A stretch of 64,000 nt of DNA, taken from assembly GCF_030209835.1 (NCBI RefSeq), contig NZ_JARVRF010000007.1, positions 106,055 to 170,054 of the forward strand, written 5' to 3'. The position numbers and the translations under genes are program-made. Below, in pieces: positions 18,086 to 25,792 of this stretch (within the stretch, counting starts at the first letter, position 1; the number at the start of each line of letters is the position of its first letter). The stretch comes from Arthrobacter sp. efr-133-R2A-120 (GTDB lineage: Bacteria > Actinomycetota > Actinomycetes > Actinomycetales > Micrococcaceae). The notes below the pieces were generated by a model. That model worked only from the letters and a program-made list of their open reading frames with translations. It did not search any database and had not been told where the DNA came from.

Positions 18086-18646
18086 ATGAGCTGGAGTGAT
18101 GATTTGAACACCCTCGATCCGACGGACCTGAAGATCCTGCTCGAGTTGATCCGTGATCCCAGGGTTCAGGTCGGCGAACTCAGCGAGTCCTTGGGGATCG
18201 CACGCAACACCGCCCAATCGAGGATGCGGCGTCTGGTCCGCTCGGGCGTACTGAACGACGGCGGCCGCGAGGTCGACCTCGAAAAGGTGGGGTACGACGT
18301 CGTCGGCTTCGTGACGTTGGAGGTGACCCACCGGGAACTCGACGGCGTGATCGGAGCCTTGCGCCGCATCCCCCAGGTCCTTGAGGTGCATGAAATCTCC
18401 GGGAGGGGCGATCTCCTATGCCGGGTGGTGGCCACCGACACGCACAACCTGCAAACCGCGCTTCGCTCCATCCTCAGAACCAAAGGCGTCATCCGCACAG
18501 AAACGGTCCTTGCCCTGCACACCCATATCCCCTACCGGACAGAGCCGCTCATCGGCAGGCTCGTGGACGCGGCCGGGGCGGCCGGCGCCACGAAACGGGT
18601 CAAAGCGCAGGTTTCCACCGATTCGCCAGTCAGGGAAGCCGACTAG
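18086..18646 (+). CDS. Lrp/AsnC family regulator
   Basis: 186-residue feast/famine regulator with an N-terminal helix-turn-helix (LDPTDLKILLELIRDPRVQV, then GELSESLGIARNTAQSRMRRL) and a RAM effector domain; the C-terminus is longer than usual and basic. It is the first gene of a probable operon with a DUF1761 protein (9 bases on), corA and zapE, and is divergent from an MFS gene. It is not closely similar to the AsnC protein at 15.2 kb. Confidence 0.88.
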   Translation: MSWSDDLNTLDPTDLKILLELIRDPRVQVGELSESLGIARNTAQSRMRRLVRSGVLNDGGREVDLEKVGYDVVGFVTLEVTHRELDGVIGALRRIPQVLEVHEISGRGDLLCRVVATDTHNLQTALRSILRTKGVIRTETVLALHTHIPYRTEPLIGRLVDAAGAAGATKRVKAQVSTDSPVREAD

Positions 18647-18655
18647 GATTCCAGA

Positions 18656-19081
18656 ATGGATTGGCTCTCTTCTCTTCAGCACCTCAATTGGCTGGCCATA
18701 CTCCTGGCGTTCGTTTCCAGCATGGTCATCGGATTTGTCTGGTACATGCCGGCGGTCCTCGGCAGACGGTGGATGCAGGCCATCGGCAAGACCGAGGAAG
18801 ACCTCAAGAAGATCGACGGCGGCCCAGGAATCTGGATCCCCATGATGGTGGCCGCAGCACTCACGAGCATCCTGTTGGCCGTCCTTATCGGCAGGCTCGG
18901 TGTGCATGGAAGCCTGGCCGGCGGATTTTTTGCGCTGGTCATTGCGGTCGTCTTCCGCGTTGGCGCCCACGTGATCCACAACGGCTTCGCGGGCAGACCG
19001 TCTGCCGTGACCCTCATCGACTCCGGCCATGACATCGTGGCCATGACTGTCGCCGGGTCAATCATCGGGGCTTTGCCGTAA
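18656..19081 (+). CDS. DUF1761 membrane protein
   Basis: Small integral membrane protein, 141 residues with about four hydrophobic helices. The N-terminus (LNWLAILLAFVSSMVIGFVW, then YMPAVLGRRWMQAIGKTEEDL) is characteristic of DUF1761, a family without an assigned function. It starts nine bases after the AsnC regulator and stops 17 bases before corA, so it probably shares their transcript. Confidence 0.8.
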   Translation: MDWLSSLQHLNWLAILLAFVSSMVIGFVWYMPAVLGRRWMQAIGKTEEDLKKIDGGPGIWIPMMVAAALTSILLAVLIGRLGVHGSLAGGFFALVIAVVFRVGAHVIHNGFAGRPSAVTLIDSGHDIVAMTVAGSIIGALP

Positions 19082-19098
19082 GGGAGGAGAATAACCTC

Positions 19099-20094
19099 GT
19101 GACCATCATTGACAATGCCGTCTATGTGAACGGTATCCGGACCGCGACTCCGGAAAGCCTTGAGCAAAGCGTCGAAACACTGGCCGCCCACGGCGGGATG
19201 GTGTGGATTGGACTGTACCGGCCGGACGAGACGGAAATGGCGGCAGTGGCCGCCGAGTTCGGCCTCCACTTGCTCGCCGTAGAGGACGCCGTCAATGCCC
19301 ACCAGCGGCCCAAGCTGGAGCGGTACGACAACAACCTCTTCACCGTCCTGCGGCCTGCGCGATACGTGGACGCTACGGAGACCGTGGAGTTCGGTGAACT
19401 GCATATCTTCACGGGGAGGAACTTCGTGGTCACGGTCCGGCACGCTGAAACACCCGGGGTGGCCAGGGTCCGTCGCGATCTGGAACAACAACCGGAGCTT
19501 CTGCGCCATGGTCCCGAAGCCGTCCTTTACGCATTGTTGGACCGAGTGGTGGACGACTACGGCCCCGTGATCTCGGGGCTGGAAAACGACATCGACGAGA
19601 TCGAGGACCAGCTCTTCGGCGGGGACCCCCTGGTTTCGCGGCGCATCTATGAACTTGCCCGCGAGGTCATCCAGTTCCAGCGCGCAATCAACCCCCTCCC
19701 GGACATGATGGCCTCCCTGAAGCGCGGGTTCGAGAAATACGGTGTCGACATCGAACTGCAGCGCAAACTCCGCGATGTGGAGGACCACGTCGAACAAGTC
19801 ATATCCCGCGCCAATGGTTTCCGGGACCTGCTTCAAAACGCCCTGACCCTCGACGGGACCCTGACCGCGAACCGGCAAAACGAGGCGAGTGCGGCACAAA
19901 ACGAACAAACCAAGAAGATCTCCTCGTGGGCCGCGATCTTCTTTGCACCGGCATTCGTTACCGGGCTCTACGGCATGAACTTCGACATCATGCCCGAGCT
20001 CCATTGGACGTTCGGCTATCCCATGGCGCTCGGCATGATGGTTGCCGCGGGCTTTGTCATGTATGTCATCTTCAAGCGGAAGAACTGGCTCTAG
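19099..20094 (+). CDS. corA: CorA family magnesium/cobalt transporter
   Basis: Divalent cation channel of the CorA family, 331 residues. A large soluble N-terminal domain with acidic helices is followed by two C-terminal membrane helices. The signature GMN at the end of the first helix is present (LYGMNFDIMPELHW). GTG 19099 follows GGAGGAGA. Its stop codon overlaps the GTG start of the broken zapE gene (TAGTG), so the two were translationally coupled. Confidence 0.93.
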   Translation: MTIIDNAVYVNGIRTATPESLEQSVETLAAHGGMVWIGLYRPDETEMAAVAAEFGLHLLAVEDAVNAHQRPKLERYDNNLFTVLRPARYVDATETVEFGELHIFTGRNFVVTVRHAETPGVARVRRDLEQQPELLRHGPEAVLYALLDRVVDDYGPVISGLENDIDEIEDQLFGGDPLVSRRIYELAREVIQFQRAINPLPDMMASLKRGFEKYGVDIELQRKLRDVEDHVEQVISRANGFRDLLQNALTLDGTLTANRQNEASAAQNEQTKKISSWAAIFFAPAFVTGLYGMNFDIMPELHWTFGYPMALGMMVAAGFVMYVIFKRKNWL

Positions 20095-21132
20095 TGTTCC
20101 CTGCCTCTGCCGGGCGACGCCTCGATGCGTCAGCTCTCATGGCGGAGATCATCGCCGACGCCGACGCTTCAGGTTTCGTCCTGGAGCCGGCCCAGGCCGC
20201 GGCCGCTGCCCGGCTCTGCCAGCTCGGCGAGGCCGTCACTGTCGGGCGCGAGGGACTCCGGCGCGCGGGACTCCGCCGCCCGGGACTCCTACGATGGCGG
20301 ACCCCGCGCAGCGTCTACCTTCACGGTCCGGTGGGGCGCGGCAAAAGCTGGCTCATGGACAGCTTTTACCGCCAGTTGCCGGGGCGTAAAAGGCGCATCC
20401 ATTTCCATGATTTCTTCCGCCAACTGCATCGAGGTGACGTCGAACTATCCACCGGATAAATTGTTGCCGAACCCTCTGTGGCACGATCACTTCGTGCCGA
20501 CCATCGGGGTGATCAAGGAGATGATGGACATCATGGAGATCGACGGAGACACAGATTTCCGGCGTTCGCAGGTTCCCGGTTCCGCTGCGACACCCAGCGG
20601 CTCCAGTGGACTGAAGGCATTCAGCAGGGGCAAGATCATTACGCCCGGAACGCCTGCGCAACTCGGAGCCTTCGGTTTGTTCCCGCCATCGAAGGCACAA
20701 GAGCGGATCCTCACGCCCACGACGCAACGACTCACCGTCAAGGCGGCCGACGACATGCTCTGGGTCAGTTTCGCGGAATTGTGCGGCCGCCTCATGTCGA
20801 CGGCGGACTACTTGGCTTTGGCGGAGGACTACGGAACCTGGGTGATCGACGGCGTGCCGTCGCCGACGATCGGGTCGACCGCCGGTTCTGCACCGGCCTG
20901 GCAACGGTTCAGCAATGTGGTGGATGTCCTCTACGACCAGGACATCACGCTGTTCCTGGTGGGCCACGGCCCCCTGGACTGGGATCTTGCCCAGGATCCG
21001 GCGCACCGGACTGGCTCCCAGCAAAGAAGCGCCCAGCCCGTTGACCTGGCCGGAATCGCGAGCCGGCTGTCGCTCCTGGGCCGGGTGGAGTCCTCGGTGC
21101 CTTTTGAAGAAGTGGAGGCCGGGGGCAGCTGA
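20094..21132 (+). pseudogene. zapE: zapE / AFG1-like ATPase, internally deleted and frameshifted
   Basis: ZapE/AFG1 AAA ATPase (cell-division-associated in E. coli) in two frames. The first part, from GTG 20094, holds SVYLHGPVGRGKSWLMDSFY (Walker A) and IHFHDFFRQLH, then stops at 20459. The second part resumes at about 20423 in another frame with VTSNYPPDKLLPNPLWHDHF and runs to 21132. In intact ZapE about 65-70 residues, including the Walker B DEF motif, separate these blocks; here they are nearly adjacent. A deletion has removed Walker B and shifted the frame, so no functional ATPase can be made. A GACTCCGGCGCGCGG-type mini-repeat lies at about 20250-20290. Confidence 0.85.
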
Positions 21133-21190
21133 AGGCACGGCCTTGGCAAACGGCCCTACGCTTCAGTAATGGTCTACGCGAGGTAGAGAT

Positions 21191-21637
21191 ATGGCAGGTT
21201 TGAACCTGAGAACGACCGTACGGAAGCAGACGCTCGTCTTCGTCGTTGCCGTGCTGATGATCATCTTCGGCTTTGCCGAGGTCGTCACGGGCTTCGCGCA
21301 TGACTTCGTGGGGTTGGTCACAGCAGCAGACGCGCTCACCACGGTCATGGGGGTTGGCCTCGGCTTGTGCTACGTCGCTGGTGGAACACTCCTGTTGTGG
21401 TTCACTCGGGGCACCGTGCTTGCCGCGGTACTTCTGTTGCTCGTCGATATCCTCGGTCGCATCGCAATGACGCTGTCGGGGATGTACCCTGTCGATACTC
21501 CGAAACAAGTGATTGGCATCGTCGGTGGGACCTTTGTTGCCGTCATTTTCGCTGGTATCGCGTTCTGGAAGTATCGCGTGCTATCCAGGATCCGCGGCTC
21601 GAAGGACAACTTGGGCGCGAACAACCCGCAGCCTTAG
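21191..21637 (+). CDS. DUF4383-like small membrane protein
   Basis: Integral membrane protein of 148 residues with four hydrophobic helices separated by short loops (first helix about 13-33). I do not know its function; layout and length fit DUF4383-type or DoxX-like actinobacterial membrane proteins. GAGGTAGAG precedes the ATG. It follows the zapE pseudogene by 58 bases. Confidence 0.65.
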   Translation: MAGLNLRTTVRKQTLVFVVAVLMIIFGFAEVVTGFAHDFVGLVTAADALTTVMGVGLGLCYVAGGTLLLWFTRGTVLAAVLLLLVDILGRIAMTLSGMYPVDTPKQVIGIVGGTFVAVIFAGIAFWKYRVLSRIRGSKDNLGANNPQP

Positions 21638-21726
21638 CCTGGCTACGTCGGCCCCTACCGGCTACGTCGGAGATGCGGCTCATGAAAGATCCGGAGCACG
21701 TGGGGGCGGTGTGTGAAAATTTTGGC

Positions 21727-22284
21727 ATGTCTTCCCCTCAGTCACTGAGCGAGGCCGATCGCCGCATCGTCGCGGCATGGGCGGCGGACTGTGCTGAGCG
21801 AGTCCTGGTCTTCTTCGAGACGGAGGCCCCCACAGACGGCCGACCACGTGATGCCATCGCCCGCGCTCGGGCGTTTGCTCACGGTGAACTCGACGCCGCC
21901 GGTGAGATTCGCCGACGCTTCCGTGTTGCTCGGGCCGCGCACTCGGTGAGCTCTCCCGCGGCCGTGGCGGCCGCCCGGGCCGCTGGACAAGCCTCCGGCG
22001 TCGCTCACATGGGCGCGCACGCTCTCGGCGCAGCCGCCTACGCCGCGAAAGCGGCCGGGCTGGCCACTCCGGATCAGCCCACGGCCATCTCCGACGAGAT
22101 CTCCTGGCAACTCGCGAACATGAGTGCTGAAGTGAGGGCGGCGCTTCGGCAGCTGCCGCCGGTGGGTGAGGACTCCGCGGGCCCGCTCGGTTCCGGACTT
22201 CTCGCGTCGGGCCTTCTTGGGTCAATCGTTCGGAAGATTCAGGCCGCTATCGGCAGTAGCACGCCACAGGGGGGTGTCCGGTAG
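21727..22284 (+). CDS. putative immunity protein (Imm5-like)
   Basis: 185-residue alpha-helical, alanine-rich protein from ATG 21727 (LSEADRRIVAAWAADCAERV, then a conserved PRDAIARARAFAHGELD and AHMGAHALGAAAYAAKAAGL). This matches a family annotated as putative immunity protein, related to Imm5 of polymorphic toxin systems. An ATG at 21682 in the same frame has weak ribosome-site support and cannot be excluded. No toxin or WXG/LXG gene is visible nearby, so immunity is family knowledge rather than context. Confidence 0.65.
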   Translation: MSSPQSLSEADRRIVAAWAADCAERVLVFFETEAPTDGRPRDAIARARAFAHGELDAAGEIRRRFRVARAAHSVSSPAAVAAARAAGQASGVAHMGAHALGAAAYAAKAAGLATPDQPTAISDEISWQLANMSAEVRAALRQLPPVGEDSAGPLGSGLLASGLLGSIVRKIQAAIGSSTPQGGVR

Positions 22285-22326
22285 GCGATCGGGGGCGGTG
22301 ACTTCAGTCAGAAGACGAAGGACGCC

Positions 22327-22857
22327 CTAGATCGCCCCTCCGGCGGTGGGCGGCGCACCGATGTCGTTGCCGCCGTCGCCGACTTGCTCCCGGGCGACAT
22401 AGTTCTCGATGTCGAAGAGGTTGTCCGCGCGCTCTGCGATATTCAACAAAGTAGTCATCGAGGCAACTTCTTCGACCTGCTCCTTCAGGAACCACAACAT
22501 GAATTGCTCGCCGAGGGGATCATTCTGATCCCTCGCTGCCCGGAAGAGCTCCTCGATGTTGCGGGTGACTTCCTTTTCCTGGGCCAACGCCAAGGCAATC
22601 GGCTCCTGCACGTTGGCAAAGTCGTTGCGGACGGCCGGAACTCCCGGAATCTGGACCGGCTGGTTACGGTCCAACATGTACTGGACCATCATCATGGCGT
22701 GGTTGCGCTCTTCCAGTGCCTGGCGGTAGAAGTGTGCCGCCAGCTGCGGTAGATCCTGGCCATCAAAGTAGACCGCCACCGCGATGTACTGTTGGGACGC
22801 AGCAAACTCGTTTCCAACCTGGGCGGACAGGAGCTCGTTGAATGTCTTCTTTGCCAT
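22327..22857 (-). CDS. ferritin
   Basis: Non-haem ferritin, 176 residues. Four-helix bundle with ferroxidase residues in QVGNEFAASQQYIAVAVYFD and LEERNHAMMMVQYMLD, then EQVEEVASMTTLL. It stores iron as ferric mineral in the cytoplasm. The C-terminal tail (after about residue 155) is glycine-rich and longer than in most ferritins. I start at ATG 22857; the open frame upstream has no homology to ferritin. Confidence 0.92.
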   Translation of the reverse strand: MAKKTFNELLSAQVGNEFAASQQYIAVAVYFDGQDLPQLAAHFYRQALEERNHAMMMVQYMLDRNQPVQIPGVPAVRNDFANVQEPIALALAQEKEVTRNIEELFRAARDQNDPLGEQFMLWFLKEQVEEVASMTTLLNIAERADNLFDIENYVAREQVGDGGNDIGAPPTAGGAI

Positions 22858-22898
22858 GCGCCCGATCCTACCTTTGGCACTTGGTGCGGGCAGGAGCT

Positions 22899-23267
22899 TC
22901 AGAGCAAAAAAACGAGCCCGACGCCGGCTGCCGCGGCTCCGACGCATGCCGCCATAGTGCCTACTCCGTTGAGGAGGGCCAGGCCGGTGCGGCCGGCCTG
23001 GACAAGCCGGACGGTCTCCAAACTTGCCGTACTGAAGGTCGTGTATCCGCCGAGGAATCCGGTGCCGAGAATCAGCTGAAGTGATTCGGGAGCCTGATGT
23101 GACATCACGAGCCCTGCCAGGATCCCCATGAGCAGCGAACCGGAGAGGTTGATGAAGATCGTGCCGAGCGGCAGAGCAGTCCGGGCCCAGGAACGGACCA
23201 CCCCATCCACCACGAACCGGGCAGCCGCCCCTGCGCCACCCGCGAGCGCTATCAGAAGGAGGGTCAT
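22899..23267 (-). CDS. crcB: CrcB/Fluc fluoride channel, first of pair
   Basis: Fluoride channel subunit of about 122 residues, four membrane helices. The conserved GGAGAAARFVVDG and TIFINLSGSLLMG segments (the pore asparagine and following residues) and GFLGGYTTFSTASLET are present. Its ATG overlaps the stop of the second crcB gene by four bases. Two unequal crcB genes in tandem usually encode a heterodimeric, dual-topology channel. No fluoride riboswitch was evident upstream. Confidence 0.92.
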   Translation of the reverse strand: MTLLLIALAGGAGAAARFVVDGVVRSWARTALPLGTIFINLSGSLLMGILAGLVMSHQAPESLQLILGTGFLGGYTTFSTASLETVRLVQAGRTGLALLNGVGTMAACVGAAAAGVGLVFLL

Positions 23268-23764
23268 GGCTGGGCCTTCTGCCTCTCTCGGGCGGACTTG
23301 TGCTGGAGCGCCCCAAGCCAAATACCGAGGGTTGTGGCCGCGACACCGCCTAACAGGCTGGCTACCAGATACCAGATGGCGTCCATCCCGCGTCCTGCTC
23401 CGAAGAGATGCACCGAGTCAAGGGCCAAGGTGCTGTACGTGGTGTAGGCCCCAAGGAAACCACTTCCGATGCCCAACCGGGCAATCCGGCGGAGACCGGC
23501 GTCGGGCCCGCTCCGGGCGAGCGCTTCGAGGAGCCAGCCAAGCGCGAGCGCACCGGACAGATTGATAAGCAAGGTGGGCAGCGGCCACGCGTTTGGTGCC
23601 GGAAGGGCCATGCCGAACCCGTAGCGGCTCAAAGCCCCCAGGATTCCGCCCGCCGCGACAAGCAGAACGAACCGCCCGTGCAGATGGAGCGGGCGGTGCG
23701 GGTGCCGGTCCGGTGGTGCCGTCTGGGCTTTGGCTCCCGGCGGGGCGGTGCTGCTTTCCTTCAT
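23264..23764 (-). CDS. crcB: CrcB/Fluc fluoride channel, second of pair
   Basis: Second Fluc subunit, 166 residues, with GGILGALSRYGFGMALP, LLINLSGALALGWL and GFLGAYTTYSTLALDSV as the family motifs. The N-terminal 40 residues are polar (His/Pro/Arg-rich) and absent from most CrcB proteins. It overlaps the other crcB and the UspA gene by four bases each, so all three are likely one transcript. Confidence 0.92.
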   Translation of the reverse strand: MKESSTAPPGAKAQTAPPDRHPHRPLHLHGRFVLLVAAGGILGALSRYGFGMALPAPNAWPLPTLLINLSGALALGWLLEALARSGPDAGLRRIARLGIGSGFLGAYTTYSTLALDSVHLFGAGRGMDAIWYLVASLLGGVAATTLGIWLGALQHKSARERQKAQP

Positions 23765-24297
23765 TGATCCCTGCTTGGGTCGTGACGGCCCAAGGGAACC
23801 ATGAGCACGGGGCAGTTCTGGCGATGCGCCAGGTGCAAGGCTACCGATCCGGTGACCAGTCCTTCAAACTTCGGGCCGAGGCCGTGTTCCTTGGTTCCCA
23901 CGACAATCATGGATGCATTGATACTCGCCGCATAACGGCCCAGTGACCGGGCAGGCTCGCCGGCGAGCGTCACGAAGGTCCACCGCACGCCCGTTCCGTC
24001 GAGTTGATCCGCGATGCGGGATTGGAGCGACTCCGAGATGGCCGCGGCGTCGTCGTCGATTCCGTCGGGATCGATCGGTTGGGCCGCCAGATGCCCATCC
24101 CGGTCCCCGGCGGCAGGGAAGCTCGTGACATCAGCGAAAGCCAGGACCAGTTCCAATCCGGCGCTGAGCGCTACTTCGGCGGCCTTCTCAACCACCGTGA
24201 CAGGCTGGTGCGGGAGCACCCCGGCCAGCACCGGACCGGCCAAGCGGGCGGGGCTCGCCTTGGCCAGCGGCGTGTCCTCGCCACGCGGGTTGCTCAT
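23761..24297 (-). CDS. universal stress protein (UspA family)
   Basis: Single UspA domain, about 178 residues. The C-terminal ATP-binding signature GTKEHGLGPKFEGLVTGSVA is present (GX2GX9GS/T pattern), so it is probably the nucleotide-binding type. ATG 24297 has GGAGGG three bases upstream; an in-frame TTG at 24309 lies too close to that box. It is the first gene of the UspA-crcB-crcB operon, which suggests a stress or ion link. Confidence 0.85.
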   Translation of the reverse strand: MSNPRGEDTPLAKASPARLAGPVLAGVLPHQPVTVVEKAAEVALSAGLELVLAFADVTSFPAAGDRDGHLAAQPIDPDGIDDDAAAISESLQSRIADQLDGTGVRWTFVTLAGEPARSLGRYAASINASMIVVGTKEHGLGPKFEGLVTGSVALHLAHRQNCPVLMVPLGRHDPSRDQ

Positions 24298-24399
24298 GGG
24301 GCCCTCCAATGTCCGTGTTGTCAGGGTGCGGCTTCCGTATTGCTCCAGTATGGGCTTCTACGGCTGGCGTTGTCCCAAGCGCTACGCGAGAATGTCGAT

Positions 24400-25134
24400 A
24401 TGTGCGGTCGGTTCAGTGTCGGTTTCGAAGCAGACTATCTCTCGAGGAAGCTCGGTGCCGTGCTGCGCGGTGATACCGACTACCCCTCGCCAACGCTCCA
24501 GATCAACCCGACAGACCCCGTGGTCTTTCTGCGGGGACGGGCCGGGGACGATTCGGTCGGACGCGAGCTCGCGGCCGGGCGCTGGGGCTTGGTTCCGACA
24601 TTCTCCAAGTCCTTCGATTCGAAGGTACCCACTTGGAATGCACGCTCGGAAACGGCTGGGTCAACCCCGGTATTCAGGGCTTCCCTGCCGAAGTGGCGGG
24701 CGGTTGTCCCCGCCTCTGCGTACTACGAGTGGAAGAAATCGGGGCCTGGCCGAAAGGATCCCAAGCAGCGCTACATCGTCGAACCTCAGGATGAGTTGAT
24801 TACCTTCGCCGGATTGTTTGCGCCATGGCGCGACGAGAGCATCGAGGACAAGTCCGCGCCCGGCGCCTGGCGTTTGTCCTGCTCGATCCTGACCATGGAT
24901 TCCCCTCCGGAAGGCGTTCACGAAAGACTGCACAACTTGCATGACCGGATCCCGGTTCCGATTTCTCCAGACATGATCGACGATTGGATCGACCCCAAGG
25001 AAACCAGGGGCCAGGCCCTGTTGGACGCCGTGCTGGGCGAGGCGTATGGCTTGGCGTCGGCATGGATGATGAGGCCCGTGGAACTCGTGGACGACAACAC
25101 CAAGTTGGTGGACGTCGCGAACCCGGCCGCCTGA
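24400..25134 (+). CDS. SRAP/YedK-type abasic-site processing protein
   Basis: SOS response-associated peptidase (HMCES/YedK) family, 244 residues from ATG 24400. The catalytic Cys2 is exposed after Met removal (MCGRF); INPTD near residue 35, YYEW near 108 (Glu110) and LHDRIPV carry the asparagine, glutamate and histidine of the active site. These proteins form a thiazolidine crosslink to abasic sites in single-stranded DNA. It is a lone gene, divergent from the UspA operon. Confidence 0.92.
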   Translation: MCGRFSVGFEADYLSRKLGAVLRGDTDYPSPTLQINPTDPVVFLRGRAGDDSVGRELAAGRWGLVPTFSKSFDSKVPTWNARSETAGSTPVFRASLPKWRAVVPASAYYEWKKSGPGRKDPKQRYIVEPQDELITFAGLFAPWRDESIEDKSAPGAWRLSCSILTMDSPPEGVHERLHNLHDRIPVPISPDMIDDWIDPKETRGQALLDAVLGEAYGLASAWMMRPVELVDDNTKLVDVANPAA

Positions 25135-25151
25135 CTCAACGCTCTCAGCGC

Positions 25152-25421
25152 TCAACGTTCATAGCGCAGCTCGGCCCTCACGTCCGTATCCTTTAGCCAG
25201 GTCAATCTGGTAGCCGATCCGAAGGGGTTCGGCCACCACTGCACCAAGACCTTGCCCTCCGACGTCCGCGTGACCATGGCCGGAACATATTGAAGGTACT
25301 TCGGCCAAACGAGCTTGGCGATAACAGGCACCCTTGAAACGGTTGACAGCGGTTCCGTTTGCCGCGGGGGCGGGGCGCCGACTGAATTCAACGGCGCGGG
25401 ATATTCGGGCTGGTCAGGCAT
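25152..25421 (-). CDS. small hypothetical protein
   Basis: 89-residue protein: a proline-rich N-terminus, then a compact region WPKYLQYVPAMVTRTSEGKV followed by VQWWPNPFGSATRLTWLKD. I do not recognise a family. The tryptophan- and aromatic-rich second half and host-like codon use argue for a real gene. It is convergent with the SRAP gene and lies at the left edge of the accessory island. Confidence 0.55.
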   Translation of the reverse strand: MPDQPEYPAPLNSVGAPPPRQTEPLSTVSRVPVIAKLVWPKYLQYVPAMVTRTSEGKVLVQWWPNPFGSATRLTWLKDTDVRAELRYER

Positions 25422-25451
25422 GCCCGAATACTACTGCGAGGCATCGACAAT

Positions 25452-25530
25452 ATGGAGGCCGGGAGATTCGAACTCCAATCCCCCATGCCGAGCACCGGGC
25501 ATGCGACGGCCACTCCCCGTGCCGCCGGGA
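25452..25530 (-). other. tRNA-like remnant
   Basis: On the minus strand a T-arm-like block (GGAG-TTCGAAT-CTCC) followed by GGCCTCCA resembles the 3' end of a tRNA, and ATGCC...GGCAT resembles an anticodon stem. The 5' acceptor strand and D-arm do not pair, so a functional tRNA is unlikely. It may be the decayed end of a tRNA used as an integration site; low certainty. Confidence 0.3.
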
Positions 25531-25551
25531 ATTAGCCGCCGCAGGACGAAC

Positions 25552-25605
25552 CAGGCTAAAGCCGGATGTGGAACGAATCGCAGAACAGGTTCTCGTTGAA
25601 CGTAC
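25552..25605 (-). pseudogene. orphan 3' tail of a GH3 glycosidase gene
   Basis: Read on the minus strand this encodes RTFNENLFCDSFHIRL and a TAG stop. The intact GH3 fusion protein at 28.66 kb ends [16 protein letters not shown] and a TAG stop. The two DNA copies are in the same orientation and match at about 38 of 43 positions. Nothing upstream of the tail is GH3-like. It appears to be a leftover of a related gene at the edge of the island. Confidence 0.75.
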
Positions 25606-25792
25606 GCGATATACCCGCCGGCTAGCCGATGCAGGCCCAGTTCGAGCGCAGCCCATGACGGGCGGCGTATTTTCGTAGGCACTATCGGGGTGAGGTAATA
25701 TGCATGCGGTGCAGGCACTGCAGGGCCCCTAATCAGGAGTGCTACCAATAGATACTCCACGTGCGCTCCGCGTCGGTGGTCGAAGAGGGACT

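Larger units (their letters stand above)
25422..25792. other. intergenic stretch at the island's left border
   Basis: About 370 bases without an intact gene. It holds the tRNA-like remnant (25452-25530), the orphan GH3 tail (25552-25605) and the promoter region of the following membrane protein gene. Open frames here look like translations of tRNA-like DNA rather than genes. Confidence 0.6.

Noticed and set aside
22860..23264. fluoride riboswitch near crcB
   Set aside because: I looked for the conserved riboswitch core upstream of the uspA-crcB-crcB unit and saw no convincing match.
25431..25760. small open frames in the island's left border
   Set aside because: Their translations (for example GVRISRPPYC, GLEFESPGLH) are the kind produced by reading through tRNA-like DNA; no ribosome site or homology supports them.
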